NCBI GenBank assembly: GCA_934462715.1 | Contig: CAKSIJ010000005.1 | Span: 1-64,000, forward strand | DNA length: 64,000 bases | Direction of reading: 5' to 3' | From: an uncultured Clostridia bacterium | GTDB taxonomy: Bacteria; Bacillota; Clostridia; UBA1381 | Shown: piece after piece, positions 27,301 through 36,949 of the stretch | How positions within the stretch are numbered: position 1 is the first letter of the stretch | Layout of the letters: each line of letters starts with the position of its first letter | Made by a program: the position numbers and the translations under genes | Notes under the pieces: generated by a model | Seen by the model: the letters and a program-made list of their open reading frames with translations, nothing else | The model's database searches: none | What the model was told of the DNA's origin: nothing

Positions 27301-28776
27301 GCAAAGCTTGAAGATATAATCAACGAGTGCACTGAGGTTATAAGTGAAAATTACAGCGGCATTATTTTAACCGATAACGTATACAATGCGGTATCAGATA
27401 AATACTATTTAACCTTTGAAGTGCTGGTCAAAGCGATTCAAAAAATATACGATGACAATAAAAGCGAATTGATAATATTGAGTGCCGATACTTCAACGTA
27501 TACCGATAAGGTTTTTGACATACCCGATAACGCAAGCGTTACTGCGGTATTCGTTGATGGGAAAAAAGCGGAATACACACAAGACTCAAACCGTCTGACA
27601 GTTCTAAAGGACGCATTTAACAAAATCGGAAAATACAAAATCTGTGTATATACTACAGGAAAAGAATGGTTTTGCGGAACTGTTACGGTTGATGAGCTGA
27701 ATGTCTTATTTACCGAAAACAGTGTAAATGAATGGGAAAAAGAGTATGTTCGGGGAACGTCCTCAAATCCAAAAATTCCCGTCGGTAAAACAGTTGACAC
27801 CACACTGGTAACGCAGTATACTGAAAATAAAATAAACCTTCACACGATTGATACATTCGGTGAGCTTGCCGGCAGCAATGCGGTAAACGCAAATCTTGCC
27901 GTCACAAAGGAATTATCGGACGAGTATATCAGAGATGACGTAACAGAGGTAAGATTTACGGTTAAAAACAGCGGCAACGGTTTTTCAAAAATTCAAATTA
28001 TGCTCGGAGACAGGAATCTTATGAGTATCGGCTCAAGTACGCTGAGTTCTGCATGGCCGTACTACTATGTTGACAGAAATTTGGATTTAAACTCATATCT
28101 TGAAGAAATTGATTTTAAAATCCAATATAACATGATTGACAAGCAGGAAAGAATATGGTATAAATCTCATTCGTCGGATAAGTGGCAAGAGGTTAAAAAG
28201 TATAACAGGGTATCGGACGATGAGGATAAGGCTGCAACAGGCTACAGCACCGAATACATGACATTGGCAAATGCACCGATTTTCAAAACAATAAGCATTG
28301 TTAAAAACGCAATCGGCAACAGCACAGTATCGGATATATCAGTAAAATCACAAATAAACGACATGATAAAACGAATCGAAGCTCTTGATTCGGACAACAG
28401 GGAGGAAATCGAATCGCTCATGTCGGACTACGGTGATATGACAAAATATTTTTCGGATGAGTGCAAAAGTAAAATTACGAACTACTCAAGACTTGAAAGC
28501 CTGTATAATGCTCCGAGCGTACAAAATATTTCGTTCAACGGAAAAACGCTTACTGCCGATGTTGATACGCACGAAAAGGAATGTGTGTTTATAGCCGCCG
28601 TTTATAATAACGGCAGGCTGGTTGAATCAACGGCGGTTGACGGAGCAGAGATTTCGGACAATAAACTCAAAGCGGAGTTAAAGAGCTATGTTGACGGTGA
28701 CAGCGTAAAGCTGTTTATAATGAATAATTTAGACGCATTAAAACCGTATGGTGAAGTAAGGAAAGTAAGGTACTAA
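24385..28776 (+). CDS. Giant secreted right-handed beta-helix protein
   Basis: 1463 aa from the ATG at 24385, which has GGGAG upstream; an in-frame ATG at 24349 lies within the leader hairpin. The signal peptide ends near residue 22 (GIHA). After a small beta domain, VYAAPDGCDEYSGSMFTPVK opens a right-handed parallel beta-helix (about residues 120-640) with repeated NC.I.N turns (DGLTIEMTKR, ENILIKNCSIKNIGNAG) and the DEDGEYYITKDCELYMFKP loop seen in GH141/GH120-like helices. Several beta-sandwich and coil regions follow, and the protein ends in the recurrent domain (AAVYNNGRLVES... LFIMNNLDALKPYG). It is probably a polysaccharide-degrading or -binding surface protein. A catalytic family cannot be fixed. 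It is preceded by structured leader copy 1. Confidence 0.65.
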   Translation: MKKRLLPMILIISMLPVLGIHANDNKRIKAELYSDNTVVFVYNGKAEEQNEAFMSAAVFDNNGAALGIGQLNRLDENIRLVLKVPKSNRIENLVFKIRMNGKIYGNNDIDFDKKELPVYDNVVYAAPDGCDEYSGSMFTPVKTIERAKEIARENGIDMIVFREGKYELKDTVKFNKEDSGTSDVPIRYMAYPGENPVFYGGVYIAGAEFDDASAQELELLGISDSLRGKIVKYDLKQKGITKDMLDYALPQWSEGDMSAYGNVDNRMMVTVDDVFYHTARYPNKIENKDYPENPYDKYLSIGNIIENGQNGKNAEFISSCERISGWKNTNNALITGAMSYHYAPTSCRVDIDKTNNHVKLKKYGGAYTVLSNGGRYFFDNIPDELDEDGEYYITKDCELYMFKPENFGSRCVKVSTFDKEYMFDFTDASNITLDGLTIEMTKRNAIRAVGGENILIKNCSIKNIGNAGVTFGHKYFDNSFFQYFDISDENEVQRLLKMYDIMKSGRNHTVDNCRIINTGKQACKFAGGSMLTLEESGFTVKNSELKYSGMFSSGYNSGISLSGCGFEIKNNDIYFARGQAVTGLVNMSNIVYNDFGNCCCDMLEDTGVIYINYVASNLDTKIRYNYIHDVPDFDVRLGKGHGYALRGSVYHDNCDFYEENNFNVIANVPTGAASVREGDNYVTNNLYIDCDSAMNNTTDSFSELKGKDFDWVSKRYGNFPNLYYSDKMPIYSDNGVFNKWHEKYAHFKDMLDWYKNKSDYTQTMQKLYDNVVVNIRKSRIGKKFDNSIKTDKYGLIDNNLYFTEDIGFEDYKSKNYQLTKTTAEKLGIEWTDLRKIGADGTGIKESINLLPITPAVTNSSLTLSFEEGVGIKNVFVNGRQIYEGKYILNYRKIQNVPEQYNRIMLDKSLFAQSGEYEIKAESYFGTTETVKIDVSSSESGLNYDNAAKIALEKGAYYSGAYLDINSVLTDGSAKLEDIINECTEVISENYSGIILTDNVYNAVSDKYYLTFEVLVKAIQKIYDDNKSELIILSADTSTYTDKVFDIPDNASVTAVFVDGKKAEYTQDSNRLTVLKDAFNKIGKYKICVYTTGKEWFCGTVTVDELNVLFTENSVNEWEKEYVRGTSSNPKIPVGKTVDTTLVTQYTENKINLHTIDTFGELAGSNAVNANLAVTKELSDEYIRDDVTEVRFTVKNSGNGFSKIQIMLGDRNLMSIGSSTLSSAWPYYYVDRNLDLNSYLEEIDFKIQYNMIDKQERIWYKSHSSDKWQEVKKYNRVSDDEDKAATGYSTEYMTLANAPIFKTISIVKNAIGNSTVSDISVKSQINDMIKRIEALDSDNREEIESLMSDYGDMTKYFSDECKSKITNYSRLESLYNAPSVQNISFNGKTLTADVDTHEKECVFIAAVYNNGRLVESTAVDGAEISDNKLKAELKSYVDGDSVKLFIMNNLDALKPYGEVRKVRY

Positions 28777-28794
28777 GAAAGGATGGTTTATCAA

Positions 28795-29478
28795 ATGAAG
28801 AAAAAACTGATTTTAGCGTTGGCGCTGACGGCTTGTATATCCTGTGCCGGTGCCGAAGCGGCTGAGTTTTCCGATTTGCCGGAGGACAGCTACGTTGCCA
28901 ATGCGATAAAGGTATTGAGCAACAACGGCATAATAAACGGTGTTTCGGAGGACAAGTACGAGCCTGAGCGTAATGTAACGAGAAGTGAATTCTCAGCTTT
29001 GGTAACAAGAATGATGAACTATGATAAAAACGAATACCGAAATGTTTTTACAGATGTTTCATCGGATTCATGGTATGCAGGCGATGTTCAGACTCTCTAT
29101 GACAAAAAAATCATAAACGGAGTATCTGAATATGAATTTGCACCGAATGAGCTTATAACAAGGGAGCAGGGAGCAAAGATACTTGTAGGACTTTACGAAA
29201 AGAACTACGGTGAGCTTCAAACCTGCGCTTCAAACATGATTACCGCAGCGCTTGATTATCAGCAAATAAGTGATTGGGCGCTCAATGATATGTGGAAAGG
29301 GCAAATGCTCGGATTTTTGCCGAGGATTGTAACGGTAAACAGGTCGCAGTTTAACTCGCTGATAAAGGGAGAGTATTATGTTCACCCTCAACAGCCCTTG
29401 ACAAGAGCGGAAACGGCAGAAATAATATACAACTTCACAAAAGCGGTAAAGAACATTGAAAAAGCTATAGCTGAGTAA
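28795..29478 (+). CDS. Secreted SLH-domain protein (small cell-surface anchor)
   Basis: 227 aa from the ATG at 28795, with AAAGGATGG 8 nt upstream. The signal peptide ends near residue 23. The rest is three S-layer homology repeats: FSDLPEDSYVANAIKVLSNN with GIINGVSEDKYEPERNVTRSE; FTDVSSDSWYAGDVQTLYDK with GVSEYEFAPNELITREQ; and a divergent third with PQQPLTRAETAEIIYN. SLH domains bind pyruvylated secondary cell-wall polymers, so this is a wall-binding protein with almost no other domain. It may hold partner proteins at the surface. It lies 18 bp after the beta-helix gene and 11 bp before the next one, so it is clearly in the same operon. Confidence 0.82.
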   Translation: MKKKLILALALTACISCAGAEAAEFSDLPEDSYVANAIKVLSNNGIINGVSEDKYEPERNVTRSEFSALVTRMMNYDKNEYRNVFTDVSSDSWYAGDVQTLYDKKIINGVSEYEFAPNELITREQGAKILVGLYEKNYGELQTCASNMITAALDYQQISDWALNDMWKGQMLGFLPRIVTVNRSQFNSLIKGEYYVHPQQPLTRAETAEIIYNFTKAVKNIEKAIAE

Positions 29479-29489
29479 CGGAGGTAATT

Positions 29490-32400
29490 ATGAAAAACAT
29501 ACTTAAAAAATCATTATCAATCCTGATAGCGTGCGCTGCCGTACCGATTACCGCGGTACAGGCGACGGATTATAAAACAATCACAATACCCGGGAACGAT
29601 TCCTGCATATCGGTAAGAAACGGTGACAAGGAATATCAAATGTCGGGTTCGGGAACCATTGCCAATTCGGGGTATATGACATACACAAGCTACGAGGACT
29701 GCGACGCAGTTGTTTACGTTGAGCCGGAAATCTTTACCGGCGGAAAATATAAGGTTGAATGGTACAATGTTGTATATGATGTGCCGTATGCTTCGGATAT
29801 TATAGTCGATGTTTATACCGACAGGGAAACAGACAAGCCGGCAGCAGAAACAATTTTTTCGCAGCTTAAGGACGCAGGCGAGGAGGGTTGGTTTGAGCTT
29901 GGAACCTTTGATTTTACAGCCGGCAAAAATGCATATTTTACGGTAAAGAGCAGAATTATTCCGCAGTATCGTACCACAAGAGATAAGTTTATATACTACA
30001 ATTGCGTGAAACTCACACTCATAGAGGAGGACAACAAGGAATATTCGGTTGAGCTGCCGAAGCCGACAGAAGAAAGCAAGGCTGTTATCACTAAGGAGCT
30101 GCCGAAAAAGCGGGTGGATTTACCCGATCCGTCAAAATCGGAGATGAAGCTTTATGTAAGCCCGGGAGCAAACGGTGACGGAAGTGTGTCTAATCCTTTC
30201 GGCACTATCGAGGCGGCACAGGAAAAGGTAAAGCAGTTAAATGAGAGCGGAAGCTACCCAAAAGGCGGCATTACGGTTTATCTTCGCGAGGGAGATTATT
30301 ATTTGCTCGAGGGAATAACTCTTTCGCAGGGCGGAACCGAGGAAGCGCCTCTTTTCTACAGCTCATATGAAAATGAAACGGCGAGAATTTCCACTTCGAT
30401 GAGATATGATAAAGTGCATTGGAAAGAAATAGACAAAAACGGTACTGCGTATAAAAAAATACCGAAAGAAGTGCGTGACAGCGTTTATGAAGTCCCGTTT
30501 TCCGATATCGGCATGGAGAACAAGCCGCAAGCCGAATACGGCGTACCTGTTATAAATATTATGACGGACGGCTATATAAATGCAAGATACCCGAACGACG
30601 GAACGGTTAAAACGGGTGCGAGAGTGAATGACGCCGGTTCTGCGGCAAATAATGTTCTTGCTGTCAAGGGTGCAACCTTTACATATATACCTCACAGCCT
30701 GACATGGGATAATTCGGAGCTTATTGCAAACGCAAGATACCGAGGGGTTCTTTCGGCAGAGTATGTCACCAATGACTTAAGACTGGGTTATGTTGATAAA
30801 AATAATATACTGCTTTCAACGGCAAATGTTTACAGAGAAAACGTATCAAGTGCCGGCGACCCTAATTCGGCGCATTATATATACAATCTGCTTGAAGAGC
30901 TTGACGCCGAGGGTGAATATGTAATAGATTATCAGACCTACAAGCTGTATTTTATACCTAAAAAGGGCGGCGAAAGCATTAATCTATGTAAGTCGGACAA
31001 GAATATTATAACGGTTGACGCAAAAAATGTTATCTTATATAACCTTGACGTAGGATATGCCGTAGGGTGTATGGTGAAATCAGAAGCCAAGGTTAAGAAT
31101 CTGCAAATAATAGGCGGAAAATATCATGATACTGCGGCAAGCACGCTGAGCGTTCTCGATTTGTCCGGAAAGAATATAGTTGTAAGGGATTTGGATATTT
31201 ACAATGCGGAAAATACAAGTGCGGCATATCTTCGTTCTTTCCATGATGAGGAACTGGGAAAAGATATATGGCACGAGGTTTTCGACGGAAAGGGCGAAAA
31301 CAACGGACTGATAGAAAACTGCGTTGTACATGATACGAAGGTAGGTATCGGAATAGGCTGGTCAAACAACAACACGGTAAGAAACAACTATTTTTACAAC
31401 ATAAAGCAGACAGCATTTAATACAATAGGTTTTAACAATACTGTTGAATACAATATGTTTGAAAATGTTTGTTACGACAGTGACGACGTTGGAGCAATGT
31501 ACGCTTATTGTCATAACTTAGGATATGGCAATGTATACAGATACAACATTATCAAAAATGCCTTGGGCAGAGAAAGGGGCTTGGCAAGCGGCATTTATCT
31601 TGACGACCGTACTTCGGGCTTTGACGTTTACGGAAACATAATGATAAACATTTCCGACGCTCCTTTCCACAGAAACAGCGGTGACGAAGTAAAATTTCAT
31701 AATAATATAGTATACAGCGCACAGTCTGGAAGAGGATTTGGAGCATATTACAGTGGAATTCAGAAACGTACAGGCAGTAATCTTGAAGAGAAAATCACAG
31801 AGTTAAAAAGAGTGGTGGACTACAACGGCGAAGAGCTTACAAAAAAAGTCGTTCCTGAACTTTGGGACAGATACGAGAAGCTGCAAAGCGGAGAAGCTCC
31901 ACTGGTTTTGTACGGATCCACATTGGAAAATTCAATAATGTTTAATTGCTCCACAGGCGATATGACTTGCGGCGTAAGGTATACGGAGGAAGAAGCGGCA
32001 AAGAGCGGACTGACTCTCAGAAATCTTGCATACTTAACACCCGAGCAGACAAACTGGAATCCGGAAACGCTTGAGGGCTTGGATTTTGACTATATAAGGC
32101 AGTTCGTTCCGGGATTTCAGGATATACCTGTAGATGAAATCGGTATATACACAGGCGGCGCAAGAACACAGACAACGAGAAATATTGTTGTAAGCGATAC
32201 GCCGCAGGCAACGATATATTCTCCGGCAAACGGCGATGAAAATATGTCAAACAGCGTTCATCTCAAATGGAACAACATAATTGCTGAGGGTGCGTCGGGT
32301 TATGAGGTGTACATTGCCGAAAATGAGGAACTGACAAAAAATCTTATGAAATTCTCGGTAAGCGAATCGGAGCTTGATTTGGAGAACCTTTCGTACGGAA

Positions 32401-33614
32401 AAACTTATTACTGGACGGTTGTAACTCTCGGAAAAATCGGAAACGAAAACAAAATAAATCACGGCGGGATACAGCATTTTTCGACAATGAGCCTTGATAT
32501 GGCTTTGGATTCCGAGCTTGCAAAATGCAGAGCATACCTCTTGAATATCGAGGAGGGCGACGCAAACGGAATGTATCCGGCAGGAACCAAAAAAGAGTTT
32601 GCAAAAACTGTTTCCGAATTGGAGAAAAAGCTCAAAGCTGTAAGCACAGATGAGGAAAAAGAAGCGCTGATCGGCAGCATTAAAAGCGAATATAACAGTC
32701 TGATCGGCAAAAAATATACAGATAAACAGCTTTCGCTCTACTATTATGACGATTTTGAAACGAATGAGATGGAAGAACAAGCGTCAACAACGCTGACTCA
32801 TATGGCAAGCGGAAATGATCCGTTTACATTTGCAGGAACGAAAATAACCGCAGATCCGCTTGACGAACATAACAGCGTTCTACATATTGTCGATAATTAT
32901 TATAAGACTGAAAACTACGCAATAAAGGACATACTCGGAACAAAATGTGCACAGATGAGCGTTGATATTATGCCAAAATCCGGAAACGGCTGGTGCGGAT
33001 TTATGAGAAGCTTTCCGAAGTGGATGGAGGTTGTCAGGGAGGACGAAGTTATAGCGCCGGTACATTTTTACAACGGTAAAATCTATGCGGGCTTCAATAA
33101 GGAGATAGAGCTGATGGACTATGAGCCGGGCAAGTGGTATAATGTGAAAATTTATGCCAATATGAATACCGGTACATATGATGTGTACATTGATTCCATT
33201 CAGCTTGCGGACGGTGTACCGCTGAGCAACGGCGCAAGATCAGGCTTGGTTACCGAAATCGGCAGAGCGATGGCAATCTGCAATTCCGATATTAATAACG
33301 TTAAGGCAACAAGAAATGCTCCGGGAGAGTGGTATATAGATAATTTCCTGATTTTCACCGCAAAGAGCAAAGGCATAAGCAATTATGCACAGTATATCAG
33401 AGTGAACGACAACGATGTTCCCGGCTTTGATCTTGAACGGTATAATTACAATCTTGACATGACAAAGGAAGAATTGAAAAAATCAACCGTTGAAGCAAAA
33501 GCTTACGGTGATTATACAAAAACCTATGTTTTGGACGGAGAATACGGAAAATATGTTATTGTATTTTCGGGTGACGGAGAAGCAAGAGAATACAGACTCG
33601 TTTCACGAAAATAA
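29490..33614 (+). CDS. Giant secreted beta-helix protein with Fn3-like and LamG-like domains
   Basis: 1374 aa. The signal peptide ends near residue 25 (AVQA). A beta-sandwich (about 30-190) is followed by LYVSPGANGDGSVSNPFGTI, the start of a right-handed parallel beta-helix (about 220-770) that contains LDAEGEYVIDYQTYKLYF, DSDDVGAMYAYCHN and SGIYLDDRTSGFDVYGN. These are typical of GH141/GH120-like helices. An Fn3-like domain (SGYEVYIAENEELT, YGKTYYWTVVTLG) lies at about 910-1000. A helical linker and a LamG/CBM-like jelly roll (about 1085-1290, ending GEWYIDNFLIF) complete it. It is likely an exported polysaccharide-active enzyme with binding modules. GGAGG precedes the ATG. Confidence 0.68.
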   Translation: MKNILKKSLSILIACAAVPITAVQATDYKTITIPGNDSCISVRNGDKEYQMSGSGTIANSGYMTYTSYEDCDAVVYVEPEIFTGGKYKVEWYNVVYDVPYASDIIVDVYTDRETDKPAAETIFSQLKDAGEEGWFELGTFDFTAGKNAYFTVKSRIIPQYRTTRDKFIYYNCVKLTLIEEDNKEYSVELPKPTEESKAVITKELPKKRVDLPDPSKSEMKLYVSPGANGDGSVSNPFGTIEAAQEKVKQLNESGSYPKGGITVYLREGDYYLLEGITLSQGGTEEAPLFYSSYENETARISTSMRYDKVHWKEIDKNGTAYKKIPKEVRDSVYEVPFSDIGMENKPQAEYGVPVINIMTDGYINARYPNDGTVKTGARVNDAGSAANNVLAVKGATFTYIPHSLTWDNSELIANARYRGVLSAEYVTNDLRLGYVDKNNILLSTANVYRENVSSAGDPNSAHYIYNLLEELDAEGEYVIDYQTYKLYFIPKKGGESINLCKSDKNIITVDAKNVILYNLDVGYAVGCMVKSEAKVKNLQIIGGKYHDTAASTLSVLDLSGKNIVVRDLDIYNAENTSAAYLRSFHDEELGKDIWHEVFDGKGENNGLIENCVVHDTKVGIGIGWSNNNTVRNNYFYNIKQTAFNTIGFNNTVEYNMFENVCYDSDDVGAMYAYCHNLGYGNVYRYNIIKNALGRERGLASGIYLDDRTSGFDVYGNIMINISDAPFHRNSGDEVKFHNNIVYSAQSGRGFGAYYSGIQKRTGSNLEEKITELKRVVDYNGEELTKKVVPELWDRYEKLQSGEAPLVLYGSTLENSIMFNCSTGDMTCGVRYTEEEAAKSGLTLRNLAYLTPEQTNWNPETLEGLDFDYIRQFVPGFQDIPVDEIGIYTGGARTQTTRNIVVSDTPQATIYSPANGDENMSNSVHLKWNNIIAEGASGYEVYIAENEELTKNLMKFSVSESELDLENLSYGKTYYWTVVTLGKIGNENKINHGGIQHFSTMSLDMALDSELAKCRAYLLNIEEGDANGMYPAGTKKEFAKTVSELEKKLKAVSTDEEKEALIGSIKSEYNSLIGKKYTDKQLSLYYYDDFETNEMEEQASTTLTHMASGNDPFTFAGTKITADPLDEHNSVLHIVDNYYKTENYAIKDILGTKCAQMSVDIMPKSGNGWCGFMRSFPKWMEVVREDEVIAPVHFYNGKIYAGFNKEIELMDYEPGKWYNVKIYANMNTGTYDVYIDSIQLADGVPLSNGARSGLVTEIGRAMAICNSDINNVKATRNAPGEWYIDNFLIFTAKSKGISNYAQYIRVNDNDVPGFDLERYNYNLDMTKEELKKSTVEAKAYGDYTKTYVLDGEYGKYVIVFSGDGEAREYRLVSRK

Positions 33615-33628
33615 GAATGGAGGAAAAT

Positions 33629-36600
33629 ATGAAAGGAATAGTTAAAAAAAGTATATCGGTTTTGATGTCTTTTACTGTAGTTACTGCCGCATTGCCTGCA
33701 ATGGCAGAGAAAAGCGGCACGGCTGAATTGATTTCTGTTACAACCGAGGGCATTAAACTGGATGCAAAAAACAAAATTACATCGGCGGCTTGCTATAAAA
33801 GCCTGTCGGACGCATGGAATCAAAATAATGCTGTCATTGACTGTACGGTCAATGACAGCAACGAGATAAGCTTCGGTACGGAAATAGGAAACGCAGTTGA
33901 CTGGGACAAGGCTTTTTATATAAGGCTCGATACCGAGGGCGGTGAGCCGATATATAAAAAACTTGTATACAAAAAGCTGTTTTCCGAGGATTTTGAAAGC
34001 TATAACGGTAATTACGAATTAAGCGATATAATACCCGAGCTTAAAAATCTGAGTGACAAATATCATAAATACGGCATATGGAAAGACAGAGTATGGCCGG
34101 ACAGTTATACTATGAGAAGCTCAATGAACGATTTTATGCTCAAAATCTTGCCGTCAAAGGATTATGAAAATCTCACAGCGGAGTATTCGATAAAAAACAC
34201 CTCGCTCGGAGAAAAGTCTGAGGGAAATGTAACGTATAAGGATATTATAGGCTTTGTTATAGGATATACCGATGGGTCAACAATAAATTCATATAAAGCC
34301 GGACACCCGGCTTATACCGGTACGGCTTCGGGCGGCTGGATTTCGGACGATATAGGTTATGTTGAAATGGGTTTTGATATGGACGCGGATATTTATATCG
34401 GCGCAAGAAAGTTAAACGGAAAAGCATACGGCGAAGAAAGAAAATCAACAGCCGAAAAAGGACTTACAGCTGAAGATACTGTGGGAATCCACAGAATAAA
34501 AATGAGCAGATGTAACGATTATATTAATTTTTACTGGACTCAATCCGATAAGGAAATTTCGGACAGCATAAGCATGGATATGACCGGGTATGCAATAAAG
34601 GATAATTCCTATGTAACAATAGCGGCAATGCCGGGTGGCGGGTATAACGACGGCGCACTGGACGATTTGCTTTTATACACATGGGACGATATGCAAAAGG
34701 AGCTTGACAGTGAAATTGACAATATCGTAAACGGTGATAAAATAATTATAACAAACGTTGAGGAATTAAAGAAAAAATATTCGTCAGCAACGGAAATCAC
34801 TTTATATGAAGAAGATAAAATAAGCAGCACTCTTGCGATATATGAGGCTCTGCCCGATGATATGAAACCCGGCATAAAAGAGGAATACATACAGTATTTA
34901 AATGACGCCGAAAGCAGAATCGGGGAAATAAAGTCGGCAACGCAAGCCGCAGGCTTTGAACTGCTGAGAAGAACTCCTGCCGGATATATATATTCGTTCA
35001 GCAATAAGGTTGATATTGATAATGTAAGCGTTAATCTGATTGCGTGTACCGATTTCAAAGCTTATGACAGCAATGATAAGCACTACATATGTATTCCGGA
35101 AAAGTACATTACAGATACGAAAAACATAATTTCCGTAAATAATGATATTCAGATTTTGGCAGATAATTCCGAAAAGGTAAACGATGAAAGTATTGCTCTT
35201 ATAAGCAATGACCCGACAATCAGCGTTGATAACGGTACAAAAACAATATCGGGAGTGGTTTACGGCGAAAGCTTTGAAGCGTTGGCAGACAAATTAACCA
35301 TGCCTGCGGATTGCGAGCTTTCAAAAGAAGAAAATGAAAGCTTTGTTATCAAAAAGATTTTTGAAGATGATAAAAAGCAGGAATATACGGTTGTTTACAA
35401 TCACTATATAACCGTAAAAGCACCGTATGTTCTGGACGATACCGATAAGTTTACCGTAAGCGGTATACCTTTCGGCGAAAAGCTTGCGGATTTTGCAAAG
35501 AGTATAAATCATTCGGAAAAAATCCATATAGCAATTAACGGTCATATATTAACCAATGCGTCAGGTACGGTAAGGGATAAGGATATTTTGAGCGTGTACA
35601 TTAAAGGCGAGGACGAACCAAAGCAAACATTCACGCTGATTACCGCAAGCCGTCCGTCAGACCTTGAAATAACGAGCGACGTATACGGTATAGCAAACAA
35701 TGTTATATCGGGAGTAAAAAAAGGTACGTCATATGAAGAATTTGTTAAGGCTTTTGAGTGCAAAAACGGAACGCTTGCCGTATTTGACAGCAAAATGCAG
35801 GAAAAGAATTTCGGCACAATGGACGGCGGCGAAACAGTAAGGCTGTTTGCGTACTATCCAAAGCTTGACAATGTGTACAAAGCCTATAATATTTGTTATG
35901 ATGAGGAATTGTATAACGATATAATAACAAACCGCGACAATAATAATTTCTCAATATCGGGAAGCGATATTCAAAAAACCGCAGCAGCATACACCGGATA
36001 TGACGGAAGCCCGAGTATGCTTTGGAGCGATGACGGAAAAATCGAATTCAGAAGCAATCCTTACGATAACAAATGTACCGTATCAATTGAAGCATATACA
36101 GCAAGGTCGTATAACGGCTTGCAATGCGAATACAGCATATATGTCGGAGATAAGCTTGTCGGAAACAAAATAAAGGTTAACAACACCGAATATCAGACAA
36201 ATCCGCAGTTTGTAAAATTGACAGACGTCGAGGTTGATAAGGGTGAAATTATAAGAGTATGCTCAAAGTCGAAGGGGACTCCGTTCAGTGCCGTAAGATT
36301 TTCCGATAACCGTGCGGCATATGTCAGCAGCATAAATATAGACGAAAACGAGATTATCGGTTCATTTTCTGAGGGAATAGCCTATAATTCCGCAAGTCCG
36401 TTCAGCGCACAAATCTCGTTTGCGGCAAATATGGATTCAAATACCGTAAACGGTGAAAATATAAGATTGATTTCCGAAAACGGTTACAAATTAAACGGCT
36501 CTGTTACATATGATGACCAAAGCAATGCATATACATTTGCCGCAAACGAAAAGCTGAAATCGGGTGTAAACTACTATTTGCAGATTTCAACCGATGTAAA

Positions 36601-36949
36601 AACATCGGGCGGATTCGGTCTTGTGCGCTGCTATACCGTACCGGTCGGAACGGAAAGCAAAGCAAATCATGCGTATGCAAAAAGCATATACAGCGATAAC
36701 AGCGGATATGCCGAATACTCTGTAGAATTATCTGATAAATGCGATAAAAATTTAAATATACTGTTTGTATCTTTTGATACCGGGTTCAGCATACTGTATA
36801 ACAAGAAAATCAGCGAAATTCCGAGCTTGGATAATATCGGAATAAAAGCGGAAAAGGACAATGACAAGCTCAAAAACATAAAGATATTTATAGTTGATCA
36901 AAATTACAAATTATACGACATAGTTGAAATTGAGGAGGATTCCGAATGA
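33629..36949 (+). CDS. Large secreted protein of unknown family, paralogue of the 18562 product
   Basis: 1106 aa from the ATG at 33629, with GGAGG upstream; an ATG at 33617 overlaps the ribosome binding site. The signal peptide ends near residue 26 (PAMA). Residues about 28-370 align with the start of the 18562 protein (IGFVIGY, AGHPAY, DIGYVE, IGARK, DMTGYAI.D.SYVTI, DDLLLYTWDDMQKELD). Residues about 530-770 hold three repeats of roughly 80 aa, each opening with an SG-V/I-G-x-x-F pattern (ISGVVYGESFEALADK, VSGIPFGEKLADFAKS, ISGVKKGTSYEEFVKAF). The last third is beta-rich with a bacterial Ig-like region. No active site is recognised. The stop overlaps the next start as ATGA. Confidence 0.58.
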   Translation: MKGIVKKSISVLMSFTVVTAALPAMAEKSGTAELISVTTEGIKLDAKNKITSAACYKSLSDAWNQNNAVIDCTVNDSNEISFGTEIGNAVDWDKAFYIRLDTEGGEPIYKKLVYKKLFSEDFESYNGNYELSDIIPELKNLSDKYHKYGIWKDRVWPDSYTMRSSMNDFMLKILPSKDYENLTAEYSIKNTSLGEKSEGNVTYKDIIGFVIGYTDGSTINSYKAGHPAYTGTASGGWISDDIGYVEMGFDMDADIYIGARKLNGKAYGEERKSTAEKGLTAEDTVGIHRIKMSRCNDYINFYWTQSDKEISDSISMDMTGYAIKDNSYVTIAAMPGGGYNDGALDDLLLYTWDDMQKELDSEIDNIVNGDKIIITNVEELKKKYSSATEITLYEEDKISSTLAIYEALPDDMKPGIKEEYIQYLNDAESRIGEIKSATQAAGFELLRRTPAGYIYSFSNKVDIDNVSVNLIACTDFKAYDSNDKHYICIPEKYITDTKNIISVNNDIQILADNSEKVNDESIALISNDPTISVDNGTKTISGVVYGESFEALADKLTMPADCELSKEENESFVIKKIFEDDKKQEYTVVYNHYITVKAPYVLDDTDKFTVSGIPFGEKLADFAKSINHSEKIHIAINGHILTNASGTVRDKDILSVYIKGEDEPKQTFTLITASRPSDLEITSDVYGIANNVISGVKKGTSYEEFVKAFECKNGTLAVFDSKMQEKNFGTMDGGETVRLFAYYPKLDNVYKAYNICYDEELYNDIITNRDNNNFSISGSDIQKTAAAYTGYDGSPSMLWSDDGKIEFRSNPYDNKCTVSIEAYTARSYNGLQCEYSIYVGDKLVGNKIKVNNTEYQTNPQFVKLTDVEVDKGEIIRVCSKSKGTPFSAVRFSDNRAAYVSSINIDENEIIGSFSEGIAYNSASPFSAQISFAANMDSNTVNGENIRLISENGYKLNGSVTYDDQSNAYTFAANEKLKSGVNYYLQISTDVKTSGGFGLVRCYTVPVGTESKANHAYAKSIYSDNSGYAEYSVELSDKCDKNLNILFVSFDTGFSILYNKKISEIPSLDNIGIKAEKDNDKLKNIKIFIVDQNYKLYDIVEIEEDSE

